A DNA stretch of 64,000 nucleotides from Metarhizium brunneum. Its lineage: Eukaryota; Ascomycota; Sordariomycetes; Hypocreales; Clavicipitaceae. The stretch spans positions 434,001 to 498,000 of the forward strand of contig NC_089427.1 of the NCBI RefSeq assembly GCF_013426205.1, given 5' to 3'. Made by a program: the position numbers and the translations under genes. Position 1 is the first letter of the stretch; the number at the start of each line of letters is the position of its first letter. Positions 55,744-64,000 of the stretch are shown here, piece after piece. The notes beneath the pieces are model-generated. The model was not told where the DNA came from. It ran no database searches and was given only the letters and a program-made list of their open reading frames with translations.

Positions 55744-58700
55744 ATGGCTCTAATCCCAGGACTGACTCTCTCACAGAGACCTTCTTTATCTCGTGCCAGT
55801 AGCCAGCTTTCTTCAGCATCCGAGGCCGAACCAGACGATCGGTACGCGACGATACCTAACCGTGCCAGCCCAGACAACTCTGGAGTATATCGAGCTGCTC
55901 AGCAAAATTCTCCCGCGAGGAGACTCACCCGCAAACGTTCTCTGCTTAACTTGACGAGTCGAATTACCTCCAACGTGTCTTCAATAAACCAGCACTCTTT
56001 GCCGGATGGCCGGAGGTCATCTTCGCCTACATCCAGGCCGCCGCAGCCTGCGAGGAAGCCGAGTCTCAAACACAGTCTTGAAAAACCACTTCCGCAGACG
56101 CCACCCGAATCGGACGCTGCCACGCCGTCGTCAGCTGGCAGGGACGATTCCGGGGAATACCCCCAGCTGCCCCGGATTGAGTCGCGAATAGACACCCGTG
56201 CAAGTACAATGGACTCGGCTGGTGCAGCGGCCTCGGCCTCGGGCCAAATACATTCCGCCCAGGACCAATACCACCCGGATATCAGTAGTAGCATGGGCAG
56301 CATGGCGAGCTCTTCTAAACATGATGCCAACGAAGACAATAGAGACGGATTAACGCCTCGAAGTAATGGGCCTGCCTCAGCCACCCCATCACCAGCCATT
56401 GGCCAGGGAGCAAGGCCGGCTGGAACGGCTGCCCAGGGACCCTCGACACATTTGTCCGGGTTAATGTGTAATGTTCATCGCACCACCGGCCGGGAACCCC
56501 CTCCACTTGTCGGCGCCACTACTACTATCCTGGGAGACAAACTTTATGTATTTGGGGGACGAATTCTCTCTCGAAGTCGACCCGCCCCTTTGACCGCTGA
56601 CCTTTATGAGTTGGATCTCATCTCACGCCACTGGACGAGACTGGAAACTGGAGGAGACATACCCCCGCCTCGATATTTTCATTCCATGTGTGGTCTGGGC
56701 GATACCAAGATGGTCTGCTACGGTGGTATGTCTCCCGCCTCTAGTCCGACGCAGACTGCGCCAACAGCGGACCAGCAACAGCAACCCGAGGTTTCCGTCA
56801 TGTCTGACATATACATCTACGATGTTGAAACTCGGAAATGGACATATTTGCCAGCGCAAGACGCACCCCAGGGTCGATATGCCCATTGCGCGTGTATACT
56901 ACCCTCATCGGCTTCCTTTTCCTCGAGTCGAGCTCCGCTAGCGGCTTTACAACATAACCCGTCATCTTCGAATCCCAACGAAGGCCGAATTGGTATCAAT
57001 ATCGACGGATCTGGTGGTGCGGAAATGGTGATTGTGGGCGGGCAGGACGGCGCGAATCATTATATCGAGCAGATTAGCGTTTTCAACCTACGGAGCCTCA
57101 AATGGACTTCTACGCAACCATTGGGGAAGAGCTGTGGCGCATATCGCAGCGTGGCTGCTCCTCTCCTCCCCTCTGTTACCGCCAAGATTGGCAAAGCGTA
57201 TCCGAATGGCTCGCAGCGAGGGGACGGGACTGGCATCATGAGCCCAGAGGCTCGCGAGGCCGGCTCGTCTATGCTCATTTACTCAAACTACAACTTCCTA
57301 GATGTCAAGCTTGAACTGCAAATTCGGTCCTCCGATGGGACATTGGTGGAGAAGCCCATGTCAGGAACGTACTCACCCCCGGGCCTACGATTCCCCAACG
57401 GCGGTGTAATTGACACCTACTTTGTCGTGAGCGGGACGTATCTAACGTCGTCGAAGCAAGAGTACGCGCTGTGGGCTCTTGATCTACGAACACTAACATG
57501 GAGTCGCATCGACGCCGGCGGCAGTGTATTCAGCCAGGGAAGCTGGAATCGAGGTGTCTTATGGAATCGACGCAATACATTCGTCATTTTGGGGAACCGG
57601 AAACGAAGCCTTGTCGATGACTATAATCACCGCCGCATCAACTTCTCAAACGTGTGCATGGTTGAGTTGGAGGCCTTTGGGTTCTACGACAATCCTCGTA
57701 AGACGAGTCCAATGTCTGGTTTCATATCCGCGAGCAGTCCGTATTCTGGACCTAACCTCAGCCTCACGCGCAAAGCGGGGTACACGGCTGGCGGTCGTTT
57801 TCACTCAAGAGCCAGCGAGGAGTTGGGCGAGAAGGCCCTGGCGATGCGCGAGCTGGCAGATATGGACATTTTGTGCATTGGTGGAGAGAGAATACCGGTC
57901 AATTCTCGCATAGTGTCACGCAGATGGGGACCCTACTTCGTCCAGCTTTTGCGAGAAGGTACGGCTACTCAGGATGGAAGCGATGTTGTCACACTTCGGT
58001 CGGGATTGTCGAGTAACCCTCTCCGTGCGTCTGCTCTGACCATAACACCTAATTCCAAGGACGCAACACAACCTCCTGGCTCTTCAAGTGGTGCCAGCAT
58101 GCTCTCGACGGCGACTACGGTAGCTGGGTCTCTAGGCGTCGCGGCGGCAGCCGGTGCGACTGGACAAGGTGACGATATCAATCCTGCGGCCGTAAACGCT
58201 GCTCCAACCCCCCGATCACTGCCACCAAACACAAGACCACGATGCCTTTATCTCCCTCATACTTATCTGACCGTACAAGCACTGTTGCACTTCCTCTATA
58301 CGAGCTCGTTGCCACCACCCTCTTCACCGCTGTGTACTCCCCAAATTTTATGCTCGCTCCTGCAGATCTCACGACCTTACCGTATCGACGGTTTGCTCGA
58401 AGCCGTAGTTGAGCGTCTACACGGGCTGTTGGACAGCCGAAATGCTGCGGCCGTCTTCAATGCCACGGCCATGGCTGCTGGCGGTGGGCGCGGCATCGAC
58501 GGGTCTCTCAACCCCAACTTCTTTGTGAGCAGCTCCGACCCGGTTGGATCGCCGACTCTGGTATCGGATTTCTCCCTGGGCGGCACGACTGCCAACGAAT
58601 CCGCCGTTGATTTGGTTGCTGCGACATCTGGCCTCAGCATCAACACAGGCGTCCAGAAGTCTGGTCGCCCGTCAAGTGGGGAGATGTCCGCCTCGGCGAG

Positions 58701-58959
58701 CATGAGCGGCTCGGAATGGGGATCGGAGGTTGATAGCAGCGACCGTGACCACAGCTTCATCTGGAACGGCGAGCTCAGCAGTGTCATCGGCCTGCAGAAG
58801 CGAGGCCTCAGGGGCTTGATGGAAGGACGAAGAATGCGCGAGAGGACAGGTACCGGCGGCACGGCCAGCTTGGCTCCTCCCGGAAGCGCCGCGTATGGAG
58901 GGGCAGCCCAACACGGCCCAAGCGGACAACGCGTAGGGCTGGGCATTGCGGGATCCTAG
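55744..58959 (+). CDS. Kelch/BTB protein, Ral2-like
   Basis: Single-exon protein of 1071 aa. Residues 1-240 are Ser/Pro-rich and probably disordered. A Kelch beta-propeller follows (about 250-660), with units such as GDKLYVFGG and RYFHSMCGLGDTKMVCYGG. From about 700 a BTB-type fold starts (ILCIGGERIPVNSRIVSRR), interrupted by a low-complexity insert (about 750-815) and resuming with LYLPHTYLTVQALLHFLYT. The tail is Ser/Gly-rich. Order and size resemble fission yeast Ral2, which acts with the Ras1 exchange factor in cell shape and mating, and its large relatives in filamentous fungi; the Ral2 link is by recognition only. The likely role is polarity or morphogenesis signalling. There is no intron. 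The start follows a long CT-rich leader. A general Kelch protein remains the alternative. Confidence 0.85.
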   Translation: MALIPGLTLSQRPSLSRASSQLSSASEAEPDDRYATIPNRASPDNSGVYRAAQQNSPARRLTRKRSLLNLTSRITSNVSSINQHSLPDGRRSSSPTSRPPQPARKPSLKHSLEKPLPQTPPESDAATPSSAGRDDSGEYPQLPRIESRIDTRASTMDSAGAAASASGQIHSAQDQYHPDISSSMGSMASSSKHDANEDNRDGLTPRSNGPASATPSPAIGQGARPAGTAAQGPSTHLSGLMCNVHRTTGREPPPLVGATTTILGDKLYVFGGRILSRSRPAPLTADLYELDLISRHWTRLETGGDIPPPRYFHSMCGLGDTKMVCYGGMSPASSPTQTAPTADQQQQPEVSVMSDIYIYDVETRKWTYLPAQDAPQGRYAHCACILPSSASFSSSRAPLAALQHNPSSSNPNEGRIGINIDGSGGAEMVIVGGQDGANHYIEQISVFNLRSLKWTSTQPLGKSCGAYRSVAAPLLPSVTAKIGKAYPNGSQRGDGTGIMSPEAREAGSSMLIYSNYNFLDVKLELQIRSSDGTLVEKPMSGTYSPPGLRFPNGGVIDTYFVVSGTYLTSSKQEYALWALDLRTLTWSRIDAGGSVFSQGSWNRGVLWNRRNTFVILGNRKRSLVDDYNHRRINFSNVCMVELEAFGFYDNPRKTSPMSGFISASSPYSGPNLSLTRKAGYTAGGRFHSRASEELGEKALAMRELADMDILCIGGERIPVNSRIVSRRWGPYFVQLLREGTATQDGSDVVTLRSGLSSNPLRASALTITPNSKDATQPPGSSSGASMLSTATTVAGSLGVAAAAGATGQGDDINPAAVNAAPTPRSLPPNTRPRCLYLPHTYLTVQALLHFLYTSSLPPPSSPLCTPQILCSLLQISRPYRIDGLLEAVVERLHGLLDSRNAAAVFNATAMAAGGGRGIDGSLNPNFFVSSSDPVGSPTLVSDFSLGGTTANESAVDLVAATSGLSINTGVQKSGRPSSGEMSASASMSGSEWGSEVDSSDRDHSFIWNGELSSVIGLQKRGLRGLMEGRRMRERTGTGGTASLAPPGSAAYGGAAQHGPSGQRVGLGIAGS

Positions 58960-59572
58960 GCTTATTTTGGGCCTGTGCGATGGATGGCGTTACGTACTCT
59001 TGCCTTTGGAGTGCTTAATGGATAGAAGACTGTCTGCTACGAAGCATTATAGAAGCAATGACTTGATGACGTGTGTTGAACGATGTGACGGAGCTGGGTC
59101 GGCAAACATTTATGAAGCAAAAATGGATGGAAGGGAATGATGTGTTGTTATTTAGGAACGTACTTTACGTATATATTGTCTTTTGCATGTCAAGGACAAA
59201 CTCTTTGTCGTCCCGGACATGAAATTCTACATGTGGTGTTGTATAAGCCAGGTGGATGGCGACGTGGTTATATCCGGTCCTAGGTCACCACGAGAAAAGG
59301 AAAGGAAAAAAGAAGCGCAATTCAACTTGAAGTTATCTAGATGCATTGCAAAAGAACACACTTGTCTATTTCGAAAATCTAGTCCAACGACATAATTTGC
59401 TTTCGAAGACACTGCTACCGCACGCACGTATTTGAAGCTCATGCTAATGGAAAGGGGAACAAGGGCTATGAACAAGGGCGGGAAAAAAAAAAGAGTAATG
59501 ATGGACCAAAAATTCTATGAATGATGTAAGCAGGAGGCAGGCATGGGATGCATTGCGGTCCAGCGAGTCAAA
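58960..59572. other. Convergent 3' spacer
   Basis: Space between the ends of the Kelch gene and the Fat1-type gene. Short frames only; no repeat seen. Confidence 0.6.
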
Positions 59573-61620
59573 TCACAGCTTGACGCGGCCGGCTTGGAGG
59601 TCTTGCCACTCGGTGTCTTGGAAGGGGACGTAGGTGTCGCCCTTGAGCCAGTACAGCTCGCCGTCGGTCTTGGTGTTGCCGGGCTTGACGCCGGCTAAGC
59701 GCAGGAGGTGCTTCTGCTGCTTCATGGTGCCCGTGGTCTGGGCGGCGCCGCCGACCTCCCTGAGGACCCTGAGGAACAGGGGCTGGGCGTAGCGGGGGAG
59801 CGTGGACTGGACGTGGGAGGCGAGGCTGCGGAGCACCGTCTTGTCGGGGGCCTTGTCGAAGGCGATGGCGACGCAGCCTGCGCGGCCGTCGTGGTGCGGC
59901 AGCTCGACGCCGTAGACGTTGGCCTCGCGGACCGAGGGGTGGCGGCCGAGGGTCTCGCTGACCTCGACGGTCGACACGTTCTCAGACTTCCAGCGGAAGG
60001 TGTCACCGATACGGTCCATGAAGTACACGCGGCCGTCTGCGTCCCACCGAGTAACGTCGCCTGTGCGGAACCATGCATCGCCTGGCTTGAAGACTCCGCG
60101 CATGACCTTGGACGATGTCGCACCCTCGTTGCCGTAGTAGCCCTGGAACCGCTGGGAGATGTTCTCCGGGTCGAGCTTGCAGATGAGCTCGCCGGGCTCG
60201 CCGGGCCGGACCCTGGTGCAGAAGCCCGTCTCGGCGTCTCGCTTAGGCAGATCCGTCGCCCAGTCCAGCTCCACGAGCGACAGGCTCAGCGACTGCAAGC
60301 CGCCGTAGAGGAGGCCGCTGCGGCCAATGGCGCCCGCCGTGTGGTCGTTGCGGCTGAGATTCCACAGGCCAAAGGGGCCTTCCGTGGCGGCATAAAACTC
60401 GAGGATCGTGTCCACCCCGAACCTGTCCTTGAACTGGTTCCAGATGTCGGGGCGGAGGCCGTTGCCAAACGCTGCCGTGACCTTGTGCTTCTTGTCGAGG
60501 CACTCGCCAGTGGCGGCATCGTACTGGGGTGGTGCAGCAAGGAGGTAGCGCAGCGTCTCGCCAACATACTGGATAATGGTGGCATTGGACTCTCGCACCT
60601 CGGTCCAGAATACCTTGGTGGAGAATTTGCGCCCGATGGCCTGTGTGCTGCCGGCGAGCATGGTGGAACAAAACGACAGCAAGGAGGCTGCGGAGTGATA
60701 GAGCGGCATAGACTACACGCGGGACACAGCATTTTGCATCTTGTCAGTACGTGTCAAGGCGGCGGCGCGTCAATCATTGACAGGGAGACTAACCGTATAC
60801 ATGATGTCGTTGCCTCCACGGGCAAGCAGCGTTTCCACAATGGTGCCCCCTGCAATGACCTTTGCCCACGACACCACGGCGGGTTTGGGTAAGCCCGTCG
60901 TTCCGGAGGTGTAGATCAGGATGGCCAAGTTGGACAGGTCGTCCTCGACCAATTCCGAGTCTGGCACGCGAACGGGAGACGTGGCCGTCGCCTGGGCTTG
61001 AAGTTCTGGCGTGAATATGACAAAGTTGACGTCGCCGAGGTCGGCCCGCACGTCCTCCGTCAGATTGGCAGCCACGCTGGGGTCAATAAGACAAATCTTG
61101 GATTTGGATGCTTTGATGCAGTGTGCCAACGATTTGCCGGTAAGGTTGTAGTTGATAAAGGCTGGTTTGGCACCGATACTCCAGAGTCCGAGCCAGACGA
61201 AGATGAAGGTATCCGAGTTCTCAAAGTTCATGGCCACGACATCTTTTGGCTTGATGCCGAAATTGTTTCGCAGCCACGTTCCATAACGCAAAGCTTTGTC
61301 ATAAACTTGGGCATATGTGTGATGGCGGCCTTCGAAAATGAGGAGGTCCTTGTTGGCTGTGGAAGGGTGCTTGGCCCGGTCCTCGAGGTTGTGGAAGACG
61401 GATAGATTGCCACGGTGCTGGCGGAGAAAGACGCGGCCGGCTGACTTGAAAGCTGATTTGAAAAGAAGGTAGTCGTACCAGAGGGAAGTTTTGGCGTTGA
61501 CGTAGGCGAATGCTGCAGCTGTGGCCGGAATCGTCACAGCAAGAGGAACTGGAACACGTAGTGAGCATATGGCGGATGTATCAGAGCCGGTAGGTAGGAT
61601 GGGAGAGACGAACGTGGCAT
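59573..61620 (-). CDS. Fat1-type very-long-chain acyl-CoA synthetase / fatty acid transporter
   Basis: Adenylating enzyme that activates long and very long fatty acids and couples this to uptake, at the membrane or peroxisome; about 633 aa. The AMP-binding motif YTSGTTGLPK and the FATP/VLACS motif RIGDTFRWKSENVSTVEV are intact. Exon 2 (61548-60794) and exon 3 (60712-59573) join over an 81-base intron (GTTAGT...TGTAG). The frame upstream of VPLAVTIPATAAAFAYVN has no ATG, so I infer a first exon of 7 bases (61620-61614) and a 65-base intron (GTTCGT...TTCCAG); this gives MPLPLAV and a membrane helix near the N-terminus. The C-terminus GRVKL resembles the IKL end of yeast Fat1, a weak peroxisomal signal. 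The catalytic parts are certain; the first exon is not. Confidence 0.88.
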
Positions 61621-63305
61621 CGTGGACGAATGACAAAGACCTCAAAGACCTGCTATGGAGGCAAAGGTGCTTTGCAACGTTGGCTTGGGAATCTAAAGGG
61701 CGAAAGGGCGTAGTAACCGGCAGTTTTCTTTCATGGACGAGAAGGTCAAGGATCGCGATGTGTCAATAATGTAATTAGAAAAGAAAACGCTCTGCAGACG
61801 TCATACAGCAGGATCAATGAAACGGGCACGATGTTGAGCGGGAGTTGAGCCGAGGCTGTTGGCTCTCTGAGTCTGCGGTTGAAGCGTGGGGCTACAGCAA
61901 ATGGTTTCCTAGCTCAGTCTACTCCGCATTCAAAACGGCATTATCATGTTGCAGCTTGCAAGGATTCTCCGAGAATGGGGCCCGATGGCAGTGACCAATG
62001 CGCAGTTTGAGACGACGCCTGTCGTGAGGCTAAGCGTAGTGAGTCGACCGACTGGGCCAGAGACGGGGGCGGGCAGTGCGGCTCAAAAGACAAAGCCGGG
62101 GCGGAAGATTGGCATGGAATGGAGACTCCGGCGGTGCCAACAGAGGCTCGGATGCCGTTGTGTTTTCTGGTGGTGACGGGTGCTTTGTATATTCCACGAG
62201 CGCTCTGGCTTGTTGTTGACGTCTGCATATAAGTTCATATATTCAAGTCGGGGTCCCTGGGGAAAGCGGCTCAAGCGGCGTGTGTAACCAGTGCCGGATG
62301 GCTCGCAGCGAGGAAACGAAACGGCTGAAGGAGAGAACGGGAACGCGAGTATGCGACTGCGGTGGAATCCACGAGATGTGTTGTTGCGCCACGCCAGGCC
62401 GCGCTGTGGCCCTGGCTTCGCTGGGCAATGCCATTTGCGCCAAGACTCGATGCAATCATCTGCGACGTGCTTGCGGCGCGCAAGGAACCCCGAAATCCGG
62501 CTGGCGTCTTTGTCTTGTCCGTGGCTTGGGGCGCTAAAAAGATGCCTCGGTCCATGGGAAAGGGTGCTCGACCAAGACCAAGAGGTGTGGAGCTATGGGA
62601 GCGGGTCGACGGGCCACAGACGGGGCCAGGGGTAAGGTGAGAGAGAGTGCGAATGGTTGCTGAAGCTAGGTGAACATGCCGTCCCGGGCAAAGCCCGTAC
62701 GTGTCTGGATGCGGCGGTGATGAAGATGACAAGTTTCAATGCTCTGTGCCCGGTACCACCAGTCGCTTGACATCGAACATGCGCATTTTGGCGCTTCTGG
62801 ATTGGTTGGTGTCTTGCAGCCTGGCAGTAGGAGGCACTTCGTGTTTGCACGGAAGGAACAGCCCGCAGGCAACCCGCCGGCTGCCACAAGGAGCTCGCGT
62901 GGCACCAGCATGTCGACTGGTGTACAGGGTAGTCTACTTAGGTAAGCACGCCAGGCTCGACTGACGGCTGCTTGAACACCTCGAGTGGGGCCGGTGCAAG
63001 GCTGTAGCTCCAAGTGTCATCTCACGACGCCATCTGCAGTTGAATCTTTGTCAATGGCCAACTGCCAATTGCTGGCGGCTATACCGACCAACAGCCGGAA
63101 CCAGAGCTGACACGACACTGGACATTGGAAATCGGCAGTGTACAGAGGCAGAACAGCCTGCGACAGTTGCAACTTGGCCAGCGCGAGCACTGGTGCGCCC
63201 AAGGACAAACTGTTCTCCCTGCCGCTACTCGCAAACCGTCGCCAACATCCTCGAAACGCCCATACTCTACGTTGAGCCAAGACGGCCGTTGATTGATCGG
63301 ACACA
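61621..63305. other. Divergent intergenic region
   Basis: Shared spacer between the Fat1-type gene (leftward) and the PIG-S gene (rightward). Short frames lack domains, and no repeat stands out. Confidence 0.55.
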
Positions 63306-64000
63306 ATGGCTTCAGAAATAACAGTAGACGCGTCCGTGCCCGCGCAGGAAGCCGCCGCCCAACCTATCGCCAAGCAGCCTCCTCCGGAGAAACCCGCCCA
63401 CACCCGACGCCGTACACATGTCATTCTGTCATTCTGGCTCATCGTGCTCGTTTTGGGATTGCCGATATGGTGGAAGACGACGTCAATTTACCGCGCGGAT
63501 TTGCCTCTCGAGAGAATGCTGCAATGGGCTGACGGCAAGGTACGTCTGCATCCGCATGCCCTCTCGACACTCTGCCAGAGCTTCTCCTTGTATGCGACGC
63601 GGCTTCTGACATGTATTTTCCAGGCCTGCCGCCCTGCGTTTCCTTTGCAGATTTCTGTTCGTGCCGATTCTATTGCCGACCAAGAAGCTCAGCACCTCGT
63701 CCGCTTAACACAGCATGCCCTCGACGACCTCAACGATTTCCCCGGTCACCATTTACGCCTCAAGCTCAGTCCCAAAAGCGACACAAAACCCCCCAACCTG
63801 AGCAGACAAGATGCAGATTCCGCCTTGACCATCAATCTGACTCCGGGCGACGCCAATTCGGCTCAGCTAAGCCAGCACTCGGCCGTGCTCGACATGACTT
63901 ATGCTCCCAACTCGATCCCCTCTCTACACTCTGCCTCGTCCGCCCTGGCAGCATACATGGCCAATGAGCTCCAGTCTACCTTTTCCGAGGAGCAATCCAT
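63306..64000 (+). CDS. GPI transamidase subunit PIG-S / Gpi17 (5' part)
   Basis: N-terminal part of the PIG-S subunit of the complex that attaches GPI anchors to proteins in the ER. Exon 1 (63306-63539, 78 codons) encodes a Pro/Arg-rich cytosolic start and a single membrane helix, VILSFWLIVLVLGLPIWW, followed by KTTSIYRADLPL, a hallmark of PIG-S (helix then W-x-T-T-x-x-Y-R-x-x-L-P). The 84-base intron runs GTACGT...TTCCAG. Exon 2 starts at 63624 and is open to the window edge, with a lumenal segment containing LKLSPKSD and ALAAYMANEL. The rest lies beyond 64000. The start has the only suitable ATG. Confidence 0.9.
   Translation, partial: MASEITVDASVPAQEAAAQPIAKQPPPEKPAHTRRRTHVILSFWLIVLVLGLPIWWKTTSIYRADLPLERMLQWADGKVRLHPHALSTLCQSFSLYATRLLTCIFQACRPAFPLQISVRADSIADQEAQHLVRLTQHALDDLNDFPGHHLRLKLSPKSDTKPPNLSRQDADSALTINLTPGDANSAQLSQHSAVLDMTYAPNSIPSLHSASSALAAYMANELQSTFSEEQS

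Noticed and set aside
59708..60892. 394-codon frame on the plus strand
   Set aside because: Antisense to the Fat1-type gene, whose motifs are intact on the minus strand; no independent evidence.

Overview
The window is nuclear DNA of a filamentous ascomycete, most likely a sordariomycete of the order Hypocreales. Protein genes carry short introns of 53 to 93 bases with GT-AG ends and CTAAC-type branch points. The gene set is typically fungal: a Zn2Cys6 regulator, a DUF7053 protein, a G1 glutamic peptidase, a class III chitinase, a Kelch/BTB protein, a fungal SLC6-type transporter and an NLR of the fungal type. AT-rich stretches look like the product of repeat-induced point mutation (RIP). The species call is an inference from gene content.

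Layout. At 0-3.9 kb a TPR-CHAT protease-like gene is broken by two frameshifts and three RIP-type stop codons and runs into AT-rich debris. At 3.9-15.5 kb lie an M1 aminopeptidase, a secreted G1 peptidase, a DUF7053 protein and a sodium:neurotransmitter-symporter-like transporter. At 17-21.8 kb is a large intact NLR (about 1567 aa) with an alpha/beta-hydrolase carrying a two-helix membrane insertion, then NACHT, then HEAT repeats. From 22.1 to 24.1 kb, just upstream of it, sit three solo LTRs of one family, each with an exact or one-mismatch 5-bp target duplication. At 25.5-36.4 kb are a Zn2Cys6 regulator, a class I glutamine amidotransferase, a chitinase, an NmrA-like protein and an MFS exporter. 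The 37-47 kb stretch is gene-poor: AT-rich remnants, a RIP-killed small gene behind an intact-looking promoter, an APH-fold kinase-like gene, a fourth LTR and an orphan coiled-coil gene between two minisatellites. At 47.6-64 kb is a conserved block: a Tgl4/5-like patatin lipase, tRNA-Arg(TCG), a 1-Cys peroxiredoxin, a Ral2-like Kelch/BTB protein, a Fat1-type acyl-CoA synthetase and the start of the GPI transamidase subunit PIG-S.

How the parts relate. Fungal genes are not in operons and I see no biosynthetic backbone enzyme, so the regulator, amidotransferase, NmrA protein and MFS pump should not be called a cluster. The outstanding feature is the pairing of two self/non-self or stress-response modules in one accessory segment: a dead CHAT protein and a live hydrolase-NACHT-HEAT receptor. 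Both sit among transposon relics, as expected for fast-evolving fungal immunity or incompatibility loci.

Limits. Exon joins were worked out by eye from splice signals and reading frame. Family names rest on motif recognition. No alignment, search or structure prediction was run.
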